From the NCBI RefSeq assembly GCF_029868855.1, contig NZ_JARWOV010000209.1, positions 1-64,000 of the forward strand: DNA of 64,000 nucleotides, in the 5' to 3' direction. Source of the DNA: Nocardia carnea. Its GTDB lineage: Bacteria; Actinomycetota; Actinomycetes; Mycobacteriales; Mycobacteriaceae. Under the pieces are notes generated by a model. That model saw only the letters and a program-made list of their open reading frames with translations, searched no databases and had not been told where the DNA came from. Shown here piece after piece: positions 26,382-34,301 of this stretch. Position 1 is the stretch's first letter. The number at the start of each line of letters is the position of its first letter. A program made the translations under genes and the position numbers.

Positions 26382-27731
26382 ATGATTCCGGCCATAGAAC
26401 GACTGACCGAGCTCGCCGATGATCCGAACCGGTTCGATCACTCCGCCGCCGAGTTGCACGACGTGCAGATCGCGGCACTGAACGAGCGGTTCCAGCAGCG
26501 GCGGGAGCGCATCGGACTACTGAAACACCGCGCGGGCGAAGCAGGCATCACCGAGGTCGGCCGGTTCGAAGATGCGGTCGCGCTGTTGTTTCCGCATTCG
26601 GTCTACAAGAGCTACCCGGAGAGTTTCTTGACCGAGCACCGGTGGGACCGGCTCGGCACATGGCTGGGCACTCTCTCCTCGCATGCAATCACGACGATCG
26701 AGACGGCGGATATCCCCGGCATCGATGAGTGGATCCAGCGGCTGCACGAGGCGGGTCACTCGGTGTCCTGTTCGAGCGGGACAACCGGGAAACCCGCCAT
26801 GCTGCTCGCTTCCGAGGCCGATATGGCCTGGTCGCGTCGCGACACCGTCAATCTCTTCGCCTGGGGCTCCGGGGTCCCACCGGCCCGGGACAGGCGAATG
26901 ATGGGGCTCGGCCTGACAGCCGCTGTGCCCAAGAACATCGTGATCGGCAAAGCGCAGCAAGCGGCGTACGGCGATCCGGAGAAGGAAATCTTCCGCTTGC
27001 CGGTATCGCCTCTCACGGTCGAGGCGATGATCGGGCAGGTGCGGTTACGTCGCAAGATCACCGACGGCACCGCGTTGCCGGACGAGCTGGCCGCGTACGA
27101 GCGGACATCGGCGCAACGCCAGGCCGAACTCGACCGAGCGCTGATCGCCGGCGCCGACGCGATGATCGAACACCGCGCGGAAAAGCTCTATGTCTCGGGT
27201 ATGTGGAGCACCCTGTACCAGGTCGCGGCGCTGGTCCGGGAGCGCGGGTGCAGTGCCGCCGATTTCCATCCCGACAACTGCATCTACGTGGGCGGCGGCC
27301 TGAAACGGGCCCAACTACCCTCCGACTACCGGCAATTCGTGTACGAAACATTCAACATTCCGCCCGGCCGCGAATTCCAGAACTACTCCATGCAGGAGCT
27401 CAATTCCGGAATGCCGAAGTGCCGGGGCGGGAACCGCTATCACGTCCCGCCATGGGTGGTGCCCTTCGTCCTCGACGACGCCGGCGAAAACCTGTTGTCC
27501 CGCGGCGCGGGAGAAGTGGAAGGGCGAGCCGCCTTCTTCGACCTTTCACTCGACGGACGCTGGGGCGGAATCATCACCGGAGACCGGATCGTCGTCGATT
27601 ACCGGCCGTGCGCCTGCGGCAACAAGGGGCCGTCGATCGCCGACTCCATCGTCCGCTACGCAGATATGGCCGGCGACGACAAGATCGCGTGCGCCGGCAC
27701 CGCCGACGCCTACGTACGGGGACTGGTATGA
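26382..27731 (+). CDS. Acyl-activating enzyme, LuxE/PaaK-like (ANL superfamily)
   Basis: 449 residues. Adenylate-forming P-loop SCSSGTTGKPAML (residues about 129-141) and overall layout of the LuxE acyl-protein synthetase/phenylacetate-CoA ligase branch; the usual C-terminal subdomain of full ANL ligases is short. LuxE uses ATP to activate a fatty acid and passes the acyl group to the LuxC reductase. The next gene, overlapping by ATGA, is LuxC-like, so the same partnership is inferred. Two cysteines in YRPCACGNKG near the C-terminus are unusual and could bind metal or carry acyl. Controlled by the divergent TetR. Confidence 0.8.
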   Translation: MIPAIERLTELADDPNRFDHSAAELHDVQIAALNERFQQRRERIGLLKHRAGEAGITEVGRFEDAVALLFPHSVYKSYPESFLTEHRWDRLGTWLGTLSSHAITTIETADIPGIDEWIQRLHEAGHSVSCSSGTTGKPAMLLASEADMAWSRRDTVNLFAWGSGVPPARDRRMMGLGLTAAVPKNIVIGKAQQAAYGDPEKEIFRLPVSPLTVEAMIGQVRLRRKITDGTALPDELAAYERTSAQRQAELDRALIAGADAMIEHRAEKLYVSGMWSTLYQVAALVRERGCSAADFHPDNCIYVGGGLKRAQLPSDYRQFVYETFNIPPGREFQNYSMQELNSGMPKCRGGNRYHVPPWVVPFVLDDAGENLLSRGAGEVEGRAAFFDLSLDGRWGGIITGDRIVVDYRPCACGNKGPSIADSIVRYADMAGDDKIACAGTADAYVRGLV

Positions 27732-29155
27732 CCGCCATCGAATCGCAGCAGGCCGCCGGCGCGGTGCTGTCCGCACCGTTCATCTTCCGCGGCGAGGTGG
27801 TCGAAGGCGCCGCCGCCGTACACCGGTCACGGGATCTGGGCGTATCCTTCGCGACGCCCGAGCTCGCCTTGGACCGGGCGGTCCCTCCCCGCAGTATGGT
27901 TCCCCCGCTGCTCGACGTACCGCTGGACGAGATCATCGACTTCCTGGTGGAGGCCGGACGGCGGATCCGCGACCCGCACAACCCCTTCGTCCGCGACTGT
28001 ATCGAGCGTATGTCTGCGACCCACACCTTGCCCCGTGCGCTACTCGAAGCGCAGGTCACCGGCGCTGCCGCCTACCTCGACAAGCGGGTGCTGCATGCGG
28101 TTGTCGAGCAGAACTTTCCCGACCCGAAAGCGCTCGACGGATGGATCCCCAAACGGGATTTCCTCGGTCGCAAAAGCTTCGTCCGGGCCTTCGCGCCCCG
28201 GTTGATCCACGTGCTGCCCGGGAATTCCCCCGGTCAGGCGGTGAAATCCATCGCCCAGGGCGCGCTGGTCAAAGCGATCAACCTGTTCAAGATGTCGTCC
28301 AGTGATCCGTTCACGACGGTGGCCATCCTGCGCGCCATGGCGGATATCGATCCGGATCACCCCGTGGTGCGGTCGATGTCGGCCGTCTACTGGCGTGGTG
28401 GGGACGCGGCTGTCGAGCGGGTCCTCTTCCGCCCGCAATATTTCGACAAGATCGTTGCGTGGGGCGGTGGCGATGCCATCGACAATGTCGTCAGATATCT
28501 CGGCCCGGGATTGCAGTTGGTGTCGTTCGATCCGAAAACGTCGATTTCGATGGTCGGCCGGCAAGCCTTCGAAACCGAGGCGACGCTCGAGCACGCCGCC
28601 GGGCTCGCCGCCGAGGACGTCATGGTGCTGAACCAGGATGCTTGTGTCGCGAGCAGGTTCGTCTTCCTGGAGGCGAACGAGCGGGACGCGGACCGATTCT
28701 GCGACCGGCTGTACCGGCGGATCGCCGAACGTGCGACCGCGTCCGGCGACAACCGTCCGTTGGGCGCCGAGTTGAAGGAGGAGATCCGCACTCTCGTGCT
28801 GCTCGACGACGAGTTCCGGGTATGGGGCGCAACGGACGGTACGGGCGTGGTGATCCGCTCCGGCGCCCCGGTCGATTTCCATCCGGTCGGCAAGACCGTG
28901 AACGTGGTCTCGGTGGCATCGCTCGACGAGGCGATTCGCTATGTCACCGTCGCCACCCAGACCGTCGGATTCTTTCCTTTCGACCGGATGCCGGATTTCC
29001 GCGATCGACTCGCGGCCGGGGGCGCGCAGCGCATCGTCCGTCTCGGGGAGGCGGGGCCCAGCACGGTCGGCAACCCGCACGATGCCATGTATCCCCTGCA
29101 CCGCTTCGTGCATTGGATGGTTCACGAGGACGGGGTAGTCGCGACAACCTCGTGA
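27728..29155 (+). CDS. LuxC-like acyl-CoA/acyl-protein reductase
   Basis: 475 residues. Matches the LuxC family: HVLPGNSPG at the nucleotide-binding region, and the catalytic cysteine in LNQDACVASRFVF (about residue 306), where the acyl thioester forms before NADPH reduction to the aldehyde. The start ATG overlaps the LuxE-like stop (ATGA); the apparent upstream extension of the frame is an artefact of GC content. In luminous bacteria LuxC and LuxE with thioesterase LuxD make long-chain aldehyde for luciferase; neither LuxD nor LuxAB is present, so the aldehyde must go elsewhere, for example to alcohol or wax ester formation. Confidence 0.85.
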   Translation: MTAIESQQAAGAVLSAPFIFRGEVVEGAAAVHRSRDLGVSFATPELALDRAVPPRSMVPPLLDVPLDEIIDFLVEAGRRIRDPHNPFVRDCIERMSATHTLPRALLEAQVTGAAAYLDKRVLHAVVEQNFPDPKALDGWIPKRDFLGRKSFVRAFAPRLIHVLPGNSPGQAVKSIAQGALVKAINLFKMSSSDPFTTVAILRAMADIDPDHPVVRSMSAVYWRGGDAAVERVLFRPQYFDKIVAWGGGDAIDNVVRYLGPGLQLVSFDPKTSISMVGRQAFETEATLEHAAGLAAEDVMVLNQDACVASRFVFLEANERDADRFCDRLYRRIAERATASGDNRPLGAELKEEIRTLVLLDDEFRVWGATDGTGVVIRSGAPVDFHPVGKTVNVVSVASLDEAIRYVTVATQTVGFFPFDRMPDFRDRLAAGGAQRIVRLGEAGPSTVGNPHDAMYPLHRFVHWMVHEDGVVATTS

Positions 29156-29201
29156 TCCGCGTGCCGGTTGTACGAATAAGACGAAACCGCCTCCATAAAT
29201 C

Positions 29202-29214
29202 AGAATGTAATTCT
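29202..29214. promoter_or_regulatory. Operator AGAAT-GTA-ATTCT in leader copy A
   Basis: Perfect 5-3-5 palindrome with the same core as the sites at 10458, 10504, 34148 and 47082, followed by a second inverted pair TCTAC-TCTTTG-GTAGA. It could drive or control the downstream LacI gene. Confidence 0.6.
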
Positions 29215-29356
29215 ACTCTTTGGTAGAGCCGCATTGCGCGCTCGTGGCCGGGGCCCGCCCGGCTTCCGACGACACTGTTCTCCGGCACCGCCGCCGTATG
29301 ACACCGGCGAATACGTGCCGGGCGGTTGGAGTTCCCCATGTGCACAATTCCCCCAG
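29202..29356. repeat. Duplicated leader, copy A (partner at 34148-34301)
   Basis: About 155 bases aligning with 34148-34301 with one indel and, by eye, about four of five bases identical. Shared landmarks: AGAAT-GTA-ATTCT, TCTAC-N6-GTAGA, CGCGCTCGTGGCCGG, GGCTTCCGACG, GTTGGAGTT and ATGNGCACAATTCCCCCAG. In copy B this leads straight into the acyl-CoA ligase start; here the reading diverges after about ten codons. Confidence 0.8.
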
Positions 29357-29454
29357 CTCTGGTCGGCTGCAACGATTTCGAGCTCGCAGCACATCACTCG
29401 GGCGCGGCATCGTGGCCCTGTGGAACTGCCGCGTGCCGGCTCGCGATCGGCTGA
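29338..29454 (+). pseudogene. Vestigial 5' end of an acyl-CoA ligase gene
   Basis: The 38-codon frame starts MCTIPPALVG, matching MRTIPPDLAG at the start of the ligase at 34283, then becomes unrelated and stops at 29452-29454. With the duplicated leader just before it, this looks like the stub of a copied or deleted ligase gene. It may now serve only as the leader of the LacI mRNA. Confidence 0.5.
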
Positions 29455-29528
29455 GAAGGTCCCAATTTGTAGCGGGCCGGCAAGTGATCCGGCGACCGAG
29501 CCGGAGTCCGTGGTTAGGAGTTGGAGCA

Positions 29529-30602
29529 GTGCGCCCACCGACCATCTACGATGTCGCGGCCGCGGCGGGAGTTTCCCCCTCGACGGTCTCGCGTGCGTTC
29601 TCCCGGCCGGGACGCGTCAGTGCCGAGACCGCATCGCGTATCCATCGGATCGCCGCAGACCTGGGGTACCGAGCGAACGCCCTCACCGGAGTATCGGCGA
29701 GAGAACGGACTTCCGCGGTGGCCATGGTGGTGCCGGACGTCACGAATCCGGTCTACTTCGGTCTCATCCACGGCTTCGAGGCCGCCGCGACGAGCGCCGG
29801 GTACACGGTGGTCCTGGCCGATACGCGATGGTCGATGAGGCAGGAACGAACGGTGCTGGACCGCATTCTGCCTGCCGTCGACGGCCTGGTGGTAACCGGT
29901 TCACGGCTGTCCGATCGAGGTATGCGGGCGGCCGCCGGTCATCGGGCATTGGTCATGCTCAATCGAATCGTGCCCGGGACGCGCACCGTGCTGGTCGATA
30001 CCGCGGCCGGGGTCGACGCGGCCCTGCGGCATCTGGCCGGACTCGGCCACCGCTCGGTGACCTACGTCGGCGGCCCGCCGGCGTCCTGGGCCGAGGGTAT
30101 GCGGTGGCGTTCGCTGCTCGACGCGGCCCCCCGGTTCGGGCTGAAGGTGTGCCGGGTCGGGCCGTACCCGCCGACCATGGCAGGCGGTACCGCGGCCGTC
30201 GACGAGCTGCGACGCGACCTGCCCTCCGCTGTGCTGGTATTCAACGATCTCGTGGCGATCGGAATACTGCACGGTGTGAAGGAAGCCGGTATCAGGGTGC
30301 CGGACGAGATGAGCGTCATCGGATTCGGGAATGTGGTCGGGGCCGATTTCTGCACGCCGCCGCTGACCACGGTCGGCACCCCGATGCGCGCAATGGGTAC
30401 CACCGCCTTCGAACAACTACAGCGCGCGATGAGCGGCGAGCCGATGGATAACCATGCGATCGTCTCCTTGACCGCGCATCTGGTGGTGCGGCGATCGACC
30501 GGAGTCGTGAAGGTGCGCAGGCCGCGGCCGGGGATGGACGCTGTCCGGCCGGTCGGTTCCCGGCCGCGGGCACCGAGGACGCTGGCGGCCGAATCGTCAT
30601 AG
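29529..30602 (+). CDS. LacI-family transcriptional regulator
   Basis: About 357 residues. N-terminal LacI helix-turn-helix TIYDVAAAAGVSPSTVSRAF with the hinge helix region after it, then a periplasmic-binding-protein-like effector domain (VVPDVTNPVYFGLIHGFE). The C-terminal tail is arginine- and proline-rich and longer than usual. GTG 29529 has GGAG 2-3 bases before it and GGAGTTGG further up; it gives the standard N-terminus (VRPPTIYDVAA). Its target is not obvious: neighbours are the LuxC-like gene and a TetR. The duplicated leader upstream suggests shared control with the ligase. Confidence 0.9.
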   Translation: MRPPTIYDVAAAAGVSPSTVSRAFSRPGRVSAETASRIHRIAADLGYRANALTGVSARERTSAVAMVVPDVTNPVYFGLIHGFEAAATSAGYTVVLADTRWSMRQERTVLDRILPAVDGLVVTGSRLSDRGMRAAAGHRALVMLNRIVPGTRTVLVDTAAGVDAALRHLAGLGHRSVTYVGGPPASWAEGMRWRSLLDAAPRFGLKVCRVGPYPPTMAGGTAAVDELRRDLPSAVLVFNDLVAIGILHGVKEAGIRVPDEMSVIGFGNVVGADFCTPPLTTVGTPMRAMGTTAFEQLQRAMSGEPMDNHAIVSLTAHLVVRRSTGVVKVRRPRPGMDAVRPVGSRPRAPRTLAAESS

Positions 30603-30772
30603 CGGCCGCATGCGCAACGCAGTACCGGTGTTCGGACCGACCGGCCGGCGTAGAACATTCGACCATCTCGCGGGAACGAAGGCATTCGTGCGGGGCGGAA
30701 TCGGCCACCGGGGTGAGGGAGGACAGGATCGGCCGGTGGGCGGGGTGAAGGGTGGAATTCGCGCCTATCGGT

Positions 30773-31360
30773 TCAGCCGCCGGGGCGATCGGGCAGGAGT
30801 TGGGCCGCGAGGGATCGTGCCGTGGCGGCGAGCGTGGCGGTGTCCAACCCGGTCCGGCCCATGAACACGAGCCCTTGTTGCGCGGCCAGGAGGGCCCGTG
30901 CCAGTGCGATCGGATCCGCCTCGGCCGCCACGTCGCCCTCGCGTTGCGCGCGGGCGACGCAGTCGCCGATCAGTGCAGTGGATGTCTCGTAGGTGCGGCG
31001 GGCGTGGGCGAGAACGTCCGGATCGGCATGACCGAGCTCGTAGGTGCTGTTGGCCATCAGGCAGCCACGCCGCGTATCGGCGTCGGTCGGCGCCACGAGG
31101 AGCATGCGAAGTGCATCCAGTGCCCGTGGAGTCTCGGTGAGTGCTTTCCGGAGGCGATCATGGCCGGCGTCCGTGTAGCCGCGCAGCGCCTGGAGGAAGA
31201 GCCGATGCTTGTCCCCGAACGCTGCATAGAGGCTGCCTTTGCCGAGCCCGCTGACCCGCATCAGGTCTTCCAGCGAGGTCGCAGCGTAACCGGCGTCCCA
31301 GAACTGATCACGGACGGCGGTCAGCACCTGCTTCTCATCGAACGATCGCGGGCGTGCCAT
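30773..31360 (-). CDS. TetR-family regulator
   Basis: 195 residues. Helix-turn-helix TSLEDLMRVSGLGKGSLYAAF, followed by a C-terminal domain with RGCLMANSTYELG, the signature of the YxaF/LmrA-like TetR subgroup that senses small aromatic compounds or electrophiles. Divergent from an SDR gene across a 50-base inverted repeat that must be its operator. Confidence 0.92.
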   Translation of the reverse strand: MARPRSFDEKQVLTAVRDQFWDAGYAATSLEDLMRVSGLGKGSLYAAFGDKHRLFLQALRGYTDAGHDRLRKALTETPRALDALRMLLVAPTDADTRRGCLMANSTYELGHADPDVLAHARRTYETSTALIGDCVARAQREGDVAAEADPIALARALLAAQQGLVFMGRTGLDTATLAATARSLAAQLLPDRPGG

Positions 31361-31377
31361 GCAATCCAGGTTACGTA

Positions 31378-31427
31378 TTTTTGACCGCGTGGTCCACTAT
31401 GGTTATTGTGGACCGTGCGGTCAAAAA
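31378..31427. promoter_or_regulatory. Double TetR operator: 20-10-20 inverted repeat
   Basis: Left arm 31378-31397 (TTTTTGACCGCGTGGTCCAC) and right arm 31408-31427 (GTGGACCGTGCGGTCAAAAA) match in 18 of 20 pairs. Each arm contains its own smaller palindrome (GACC-GCGT-GGTC and GACC-GTGC-GGTC), so two repressor dimers could bind. Lies between the divergent TetR and SDR genes. Confidence 0.8.
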
Positions 31428-31466
31428 CTCCGCGGAAGATCGGACCTACCAGGAAGCGGGAAGCGC

Positions 31467-32213
31467 ATGGGAAAGCTGGACAACAAGGTCGCGATCGTGA
31501 CCGGCGGTTCGCGGGGGATCGGGGCGGCATCAGCGCTGGCGCTGGCCGACGAGGGCGCCGACGTCGCGATCAGCTACTCGTCCTCGGCGGATCGGGCCGA
31601 GGCCGTGCTCACCGACCTACGCGCCAAGGGTGTACGTGCGGAGGCGTTCCGGGCCGACCAGGCCGATGCCGAACAGGCTGCGGGTCTGGTGCGGCGCGTG
31701 GTGGAGCATTTCGGAAAATTCGACATTCTGGTCAACAACGCGGCCGCCTCGGTCACCGGCCCGATCGACAGCGAGCTCGCCGACGTCTCTGCCCTCGACC
31801 GCCAGCTCGCCATCAACTACACCAGCGTGGTGGCGGCCATCCGGGCCGCGATCCCGCTGCTGCCGGACGGCGGGCGGATCGTCAGTATCAGCTCGGGCGT
31901 GGGAACGCGAGTGGGCTTCCCCGGGATGGCCGACTACGCGGGGTCCAAGTCCGCCCTCGAGGGCTACAGCCGCGGCGCAGCCCGCGATGTGGCGCACCGG
32001 GGCATCACGGTCAACATCATCCAGCCCGGGTTCGTCGACACCGAGATGAACCCCGCCGATGGCCCGGCCGCATCCACATTCCTTCCGGCAACCGCGATGG
32101 GCCGTTACGGCAGGCCGGAGGAGATCGCCGCGGGCGTCGTCTTTCTCGCCGGTCCGCAGGCATCCTACGTCACCGGCGCAGTGCTGAGGATCGACGGTGG
32201 ATACAGCGCATAG
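31467..32213 (+). CDS. Short-chain dehydrogenase, FabG-like
   Basis: 248 residues, classical SDR length. TGGSRGIG cofactor motif, NNAA (NNAAASV), catalytic serine in SISSGVG, YAGSK active-site tyrosine and lysine. ATG 31467 has AGGAAG about 10 bases upstream. Divergent from the YxaF-like TetR, which most likely induces it on exposure to its ligand; a role in reducing reactive carbonyls or quinones is a guess by analogy. Confidence 0.92.
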   Translation: MGKLDNKVAIVTGGSRGIGAASALALADEGADVAISYSSSADRAEAVLTDLRAKGVRAEAFRADQADAEQAAGLVRRVVEHFGKFDILVNNAAASVTGPIDSELADVSALDRQLAINYTSVVAAIRAAIPLLPDGGRIVSISSGVGTRVGFPGMADYAGSKSALEGYSRGAARDVAHRGITVNIIQPGFVDTEMNPADGPAASTFLPATAMGRYGRPEEIAAGVVFLAGPQASYVTGAVLRIDGGYSA

Positions 32214-32358
32214 GTGCACCGGCTCGAGTGGGGCGCCACGGGCAGGGATACTGCCCGCCCCGGCTGATGGCGGTAGTCGCCGAGACCGACGCCGGCTGGT
32301 GAGCCGCGCGAACATGTCGATCCCTGTATCGGTGCGGTCAGGTGCCGACCGGCAGGGT

Positions 32359-32403
32359 CGAGCAGCCGGGATGAACGCCTCCACAGGACATCCCGGCTGC
32401 TCG
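32359..32403. terminator. Perfect 15-bp stem hairpin between convergent genes
   Basis: CGAGCAGCCGGGATG and CATCCCGGCTGCTCG are perfect complements with a 15-base loop. It lies between the 3' ends of the SDR (plus) and the porin (minus). No T-run follows on either strand, as is common in high-GC actinomycetes. A bidirectional terminator is the simplest reading. Confidence 0.6.
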
Positions 32404-32417
32404 GGTGCTGCAGGCGT

Positions 32418-33092
32418 TCAGCCGAGTCCGAAGGGTTGACCCCAGAGGGTCACGATCTCTTTGGCTTTCGACGTTTCGACATCCACCTGGACGAATGCGC
32501 GAGCTTGCGCGTAACCGGCGCAGCCGGCGAGGCTGATGGTGCTGTTCTTCCAGGTGACGCTGCCGGTGGGGGATTTGACCCGGTTGAAGGGGCGGTGGCT
32601 TTCGTCGCCGAAGGCGTCGGGGGCTTCGACATCGAGCAGGTAGTACTTCTTGGCCTGGCCGGGTCCGAGGGTGAGATTGCCGCCGGTGCTGGTGGACAGG
32701 TCGGGGGTGTCGCTACCGGCACGCTGGGAGGCGCCGGCCCCCGCATTGACACCGCCGCCGGCGATATTGACCTGGCAGCCCACGACGTAGCCGGGGCGGA
32801 TGGACATGCTCCGGGGCGGCTGGGAGGCTTCGGCGCCGGCGCTCGCGGAAACCCAGGCGTTGCGATGCAGGGGTGTCGAACCCAGCGATGGGCTGATGAC
32901 GGCGGATTCGCCGGTGAGCCGGACGGTGACGGTGGTGCCGTCGCCCAGGGTTTCGGTGATCTGCCCGCCAGGCAGCGGAACGAAGGTGTCGGCGTGTGCC
33001 GTCGTCGGCAGAAATGCCAATGTGGCGGTGGCGAGCAGGGTGCTGCCGGCCGCGGCGAAGAGGGTGCGCAGGGATTGTGCGGTGTCGGTCAT
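32418..33092 (-). CDS. MspA-family outer-membrane porin, NfpB/NfpA-like
   Basis: 224 residues with a signal peptide ending near PTTAHADTF. MspA-family blocks: VPLPGGQITETLGDGTTVTV, PGYVVGCQVNIAG, LGPGQ, and GCAGYAQARAFVQV near the C-terminus. MspA-type octameric channels let hydrophilic solutes cross the mycolic-acid outer membrane. Adjacent to a second porin on the same strand; in Nocardia farcinica two neighbouring MspA-like proteins (NfpA, NfpB) form one hetero-oligomeric channel, so the same is likely here. Confidence 0.9.
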   Translation of the reverse strand: MTDTAQSLRTLFAAAGSTLLATATLAFLPTTAHADTFVPLPGGQITETLGDGTTVTVRLTGESAVISPSLGSTPLHRNAWVSASAGAEASQPPRSMSIRPGYVVGCQVNIAGGGVNAGAGASQRAGSDTPDLSTSTGGNLTLGPGQAKKYYLLDVEAPDAFGDESHRPFNRVKSPTGSVTWKNSTISLAGCAGYAQARAFVQVDVETSKAKEIVTLWGQPFGLG

Positions 33093-33152
33093 TGTCGGTG
33101 AACCTCGTCGTTCTGGTGGTCGTCGGCCCGTGCAGGTGTGCTGGTGAGCGGG

Positions 33153-33833
33153 TCAGCCGATGCTGAACGGCGCGCCGTAGAGGGTGGTCTTGGAGTAGTG
33201 GTCCCCGATGATCTCGACGACGGTGTAGGAGCGGGCCTGGGCATAGCCGCCGCAGCCTTGGATCTCCATTTCGTAGTCCCGGTAACCGAGGGTGTAGATG
33301 CCCGGGGCGGGAATATCCTTGATGCCGATCTGTACGAATCTGACCTCCCCCGGACCGATTTGGATCCCGGCGGAGCCGCTGACACCGATCTGTGTGGTGG
33401 AGACGCTGGCGCTCGCGCCGAGTGAGAACGCGCGGTCGCCGATGCTGACCTGGCAGCCGACGATGTAGCCGGTATTGACCTGGGATACGCCGTGGGTGGA
33501 AGAGTTGTTGGTACCGGGCATGTTCTCCGGAGTGCTGTAGGGCCCCGGTTCGGTGACAACGGGGGTGTGGGTGACATCGGCGGTGACGGTGCCGGACACC
33601 CAGGTGACCCGCCCGGCGCCGTTGGCGGCCATGGAGGGGGAGACGAGCGCGCTTTCGCCGGTGCGGGTGATGGTGAGGCCGGGGCCGCTTTCGGTGCCGT
33701 CGGGCAGTGGGACGAAGGCGTCGGCGTTCCCGGTGGCGGTGGTGAGCAGGCCGAAGGCGGCGGTCAGTGCGGCGACACTGGTTCCGGTGCGGCCGAGGGC
33801 AGCGGGCGCGCGAAACAGGGTGGTGCGTTTCAT
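33153..33833 (-). CDS. MspA-family outer-membrane porin, partner of the next gene
   Basis: 226 residues from ATG 33833 (MKRTTLFRAP); an ATG five codons earlier is also possible, but GAGG lies about 9 bases before the chosen one. Signal peptide ending near GNADAF. Family blocks VNTGYIVGCQVSIG, IGPGEV and GCGGYAQARSYTVV. Lacks the Pro-rich start of MspA loops; has a Thr/Ser-rich loop TNNSSTHGVSQ. 60 bases upstream of the second porin gene and cotranscribed with it. Confidence 0.9.
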   Translation of the reverse strand: MKRTTLFRAPAALGRTGTSVAALTAAFGLLTTATGNADAFVPLPDGTESGPGLTITRTGESALVSPSMAANGAGRVTWVSGTVTADVTHTPVVTEPGPYSTPENMPGTNNSSTHGVSQVNTGYIVGCQVSIGDRAFSLGASASVSTTQIGVSGSAGIQIGPGEVRFVQIGIKDIPAPGIYTLGYRDYEMEIQGCGGYAQARSYTVVEIIGDHYSKTTLYGAPFSIG

Positions 33834-34147
33834 CAGGGGGTTCCTCATCTCGATCGGCCTGTGCGGGCATCCACGTACTCCGATGTGTGGGCGGGGTGGT
33901 CGAGGTCGGCCGCCGGGTCCGGCTGTTGCGTTTCGCCGACCGGTGCGGTGCGAACGAGTCGGAATCGCACCTGCGAGCGAGGAAACCGATCGGGTTCCTC
34001 GTGGCCTCGGTGATGCCGGTCACACAGTGGGGTCATGGTCGGCGACCGGCCGATCCGGTGGCAAACGTATTGCCGTGAGTTGGCATGGGTGGCACCGACC
34101 GGAGTGGCAGCCGATTCGGCGAAAACTCGAAATCTCCCACGAAAATG

Positions 34148-34160
34148 AGAATGTGATTCT
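34148..34160. promoter_or_regulatory. Operator AGAAT-GTG-ATTCT before the ligase
   Basis: Perfect 5-3-5 palindrome of the recurrent family, 135 bases before the ligase ATG, within an otherwise GC-rich region. Confidence 0.65.
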
Positions 34161-34301
34161 ACTCTGGGGTAGAGTCGCGTTTCGCGCTCGTGGCCGGACA
34201 CCTCCGGCTTCCGACGGCCCTGTTCTCCGGCAACGCCGCCGCACTACACCGGCGTACGCGTGCCGGGTGGTTGGAGTTCACCATGCGCACAATTCCCCCA
34301 G
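34148..34301. repeat. Duplicated leader, copy B, leading into the ligase gene
   Basis: Partner of 29202-29356. It includes the palindrome AGAAT-GTG-ATTCT (34148-34160), the pair TCTAC-TCTGGG-GTAGA, a GGAGTT ribosome-site region and the first codons of the ligase. This copy still precedes an intact gene, so it is probably the original. Confidence 0.8.

Noticed and set aside
26729-27727. Upstream extension of the LuxC-like frame
   Set aside because: Overlaps the LuxE-like gene and lacks family features; ATGA overlap at 27728 is the real start.
30645-30665. Possible KstR-type site (TAGAACATTCGA) between LacI and TetR genes
   Set aside because: The second half does not match GTTCTA and it lies between 3' ends of converging genes.
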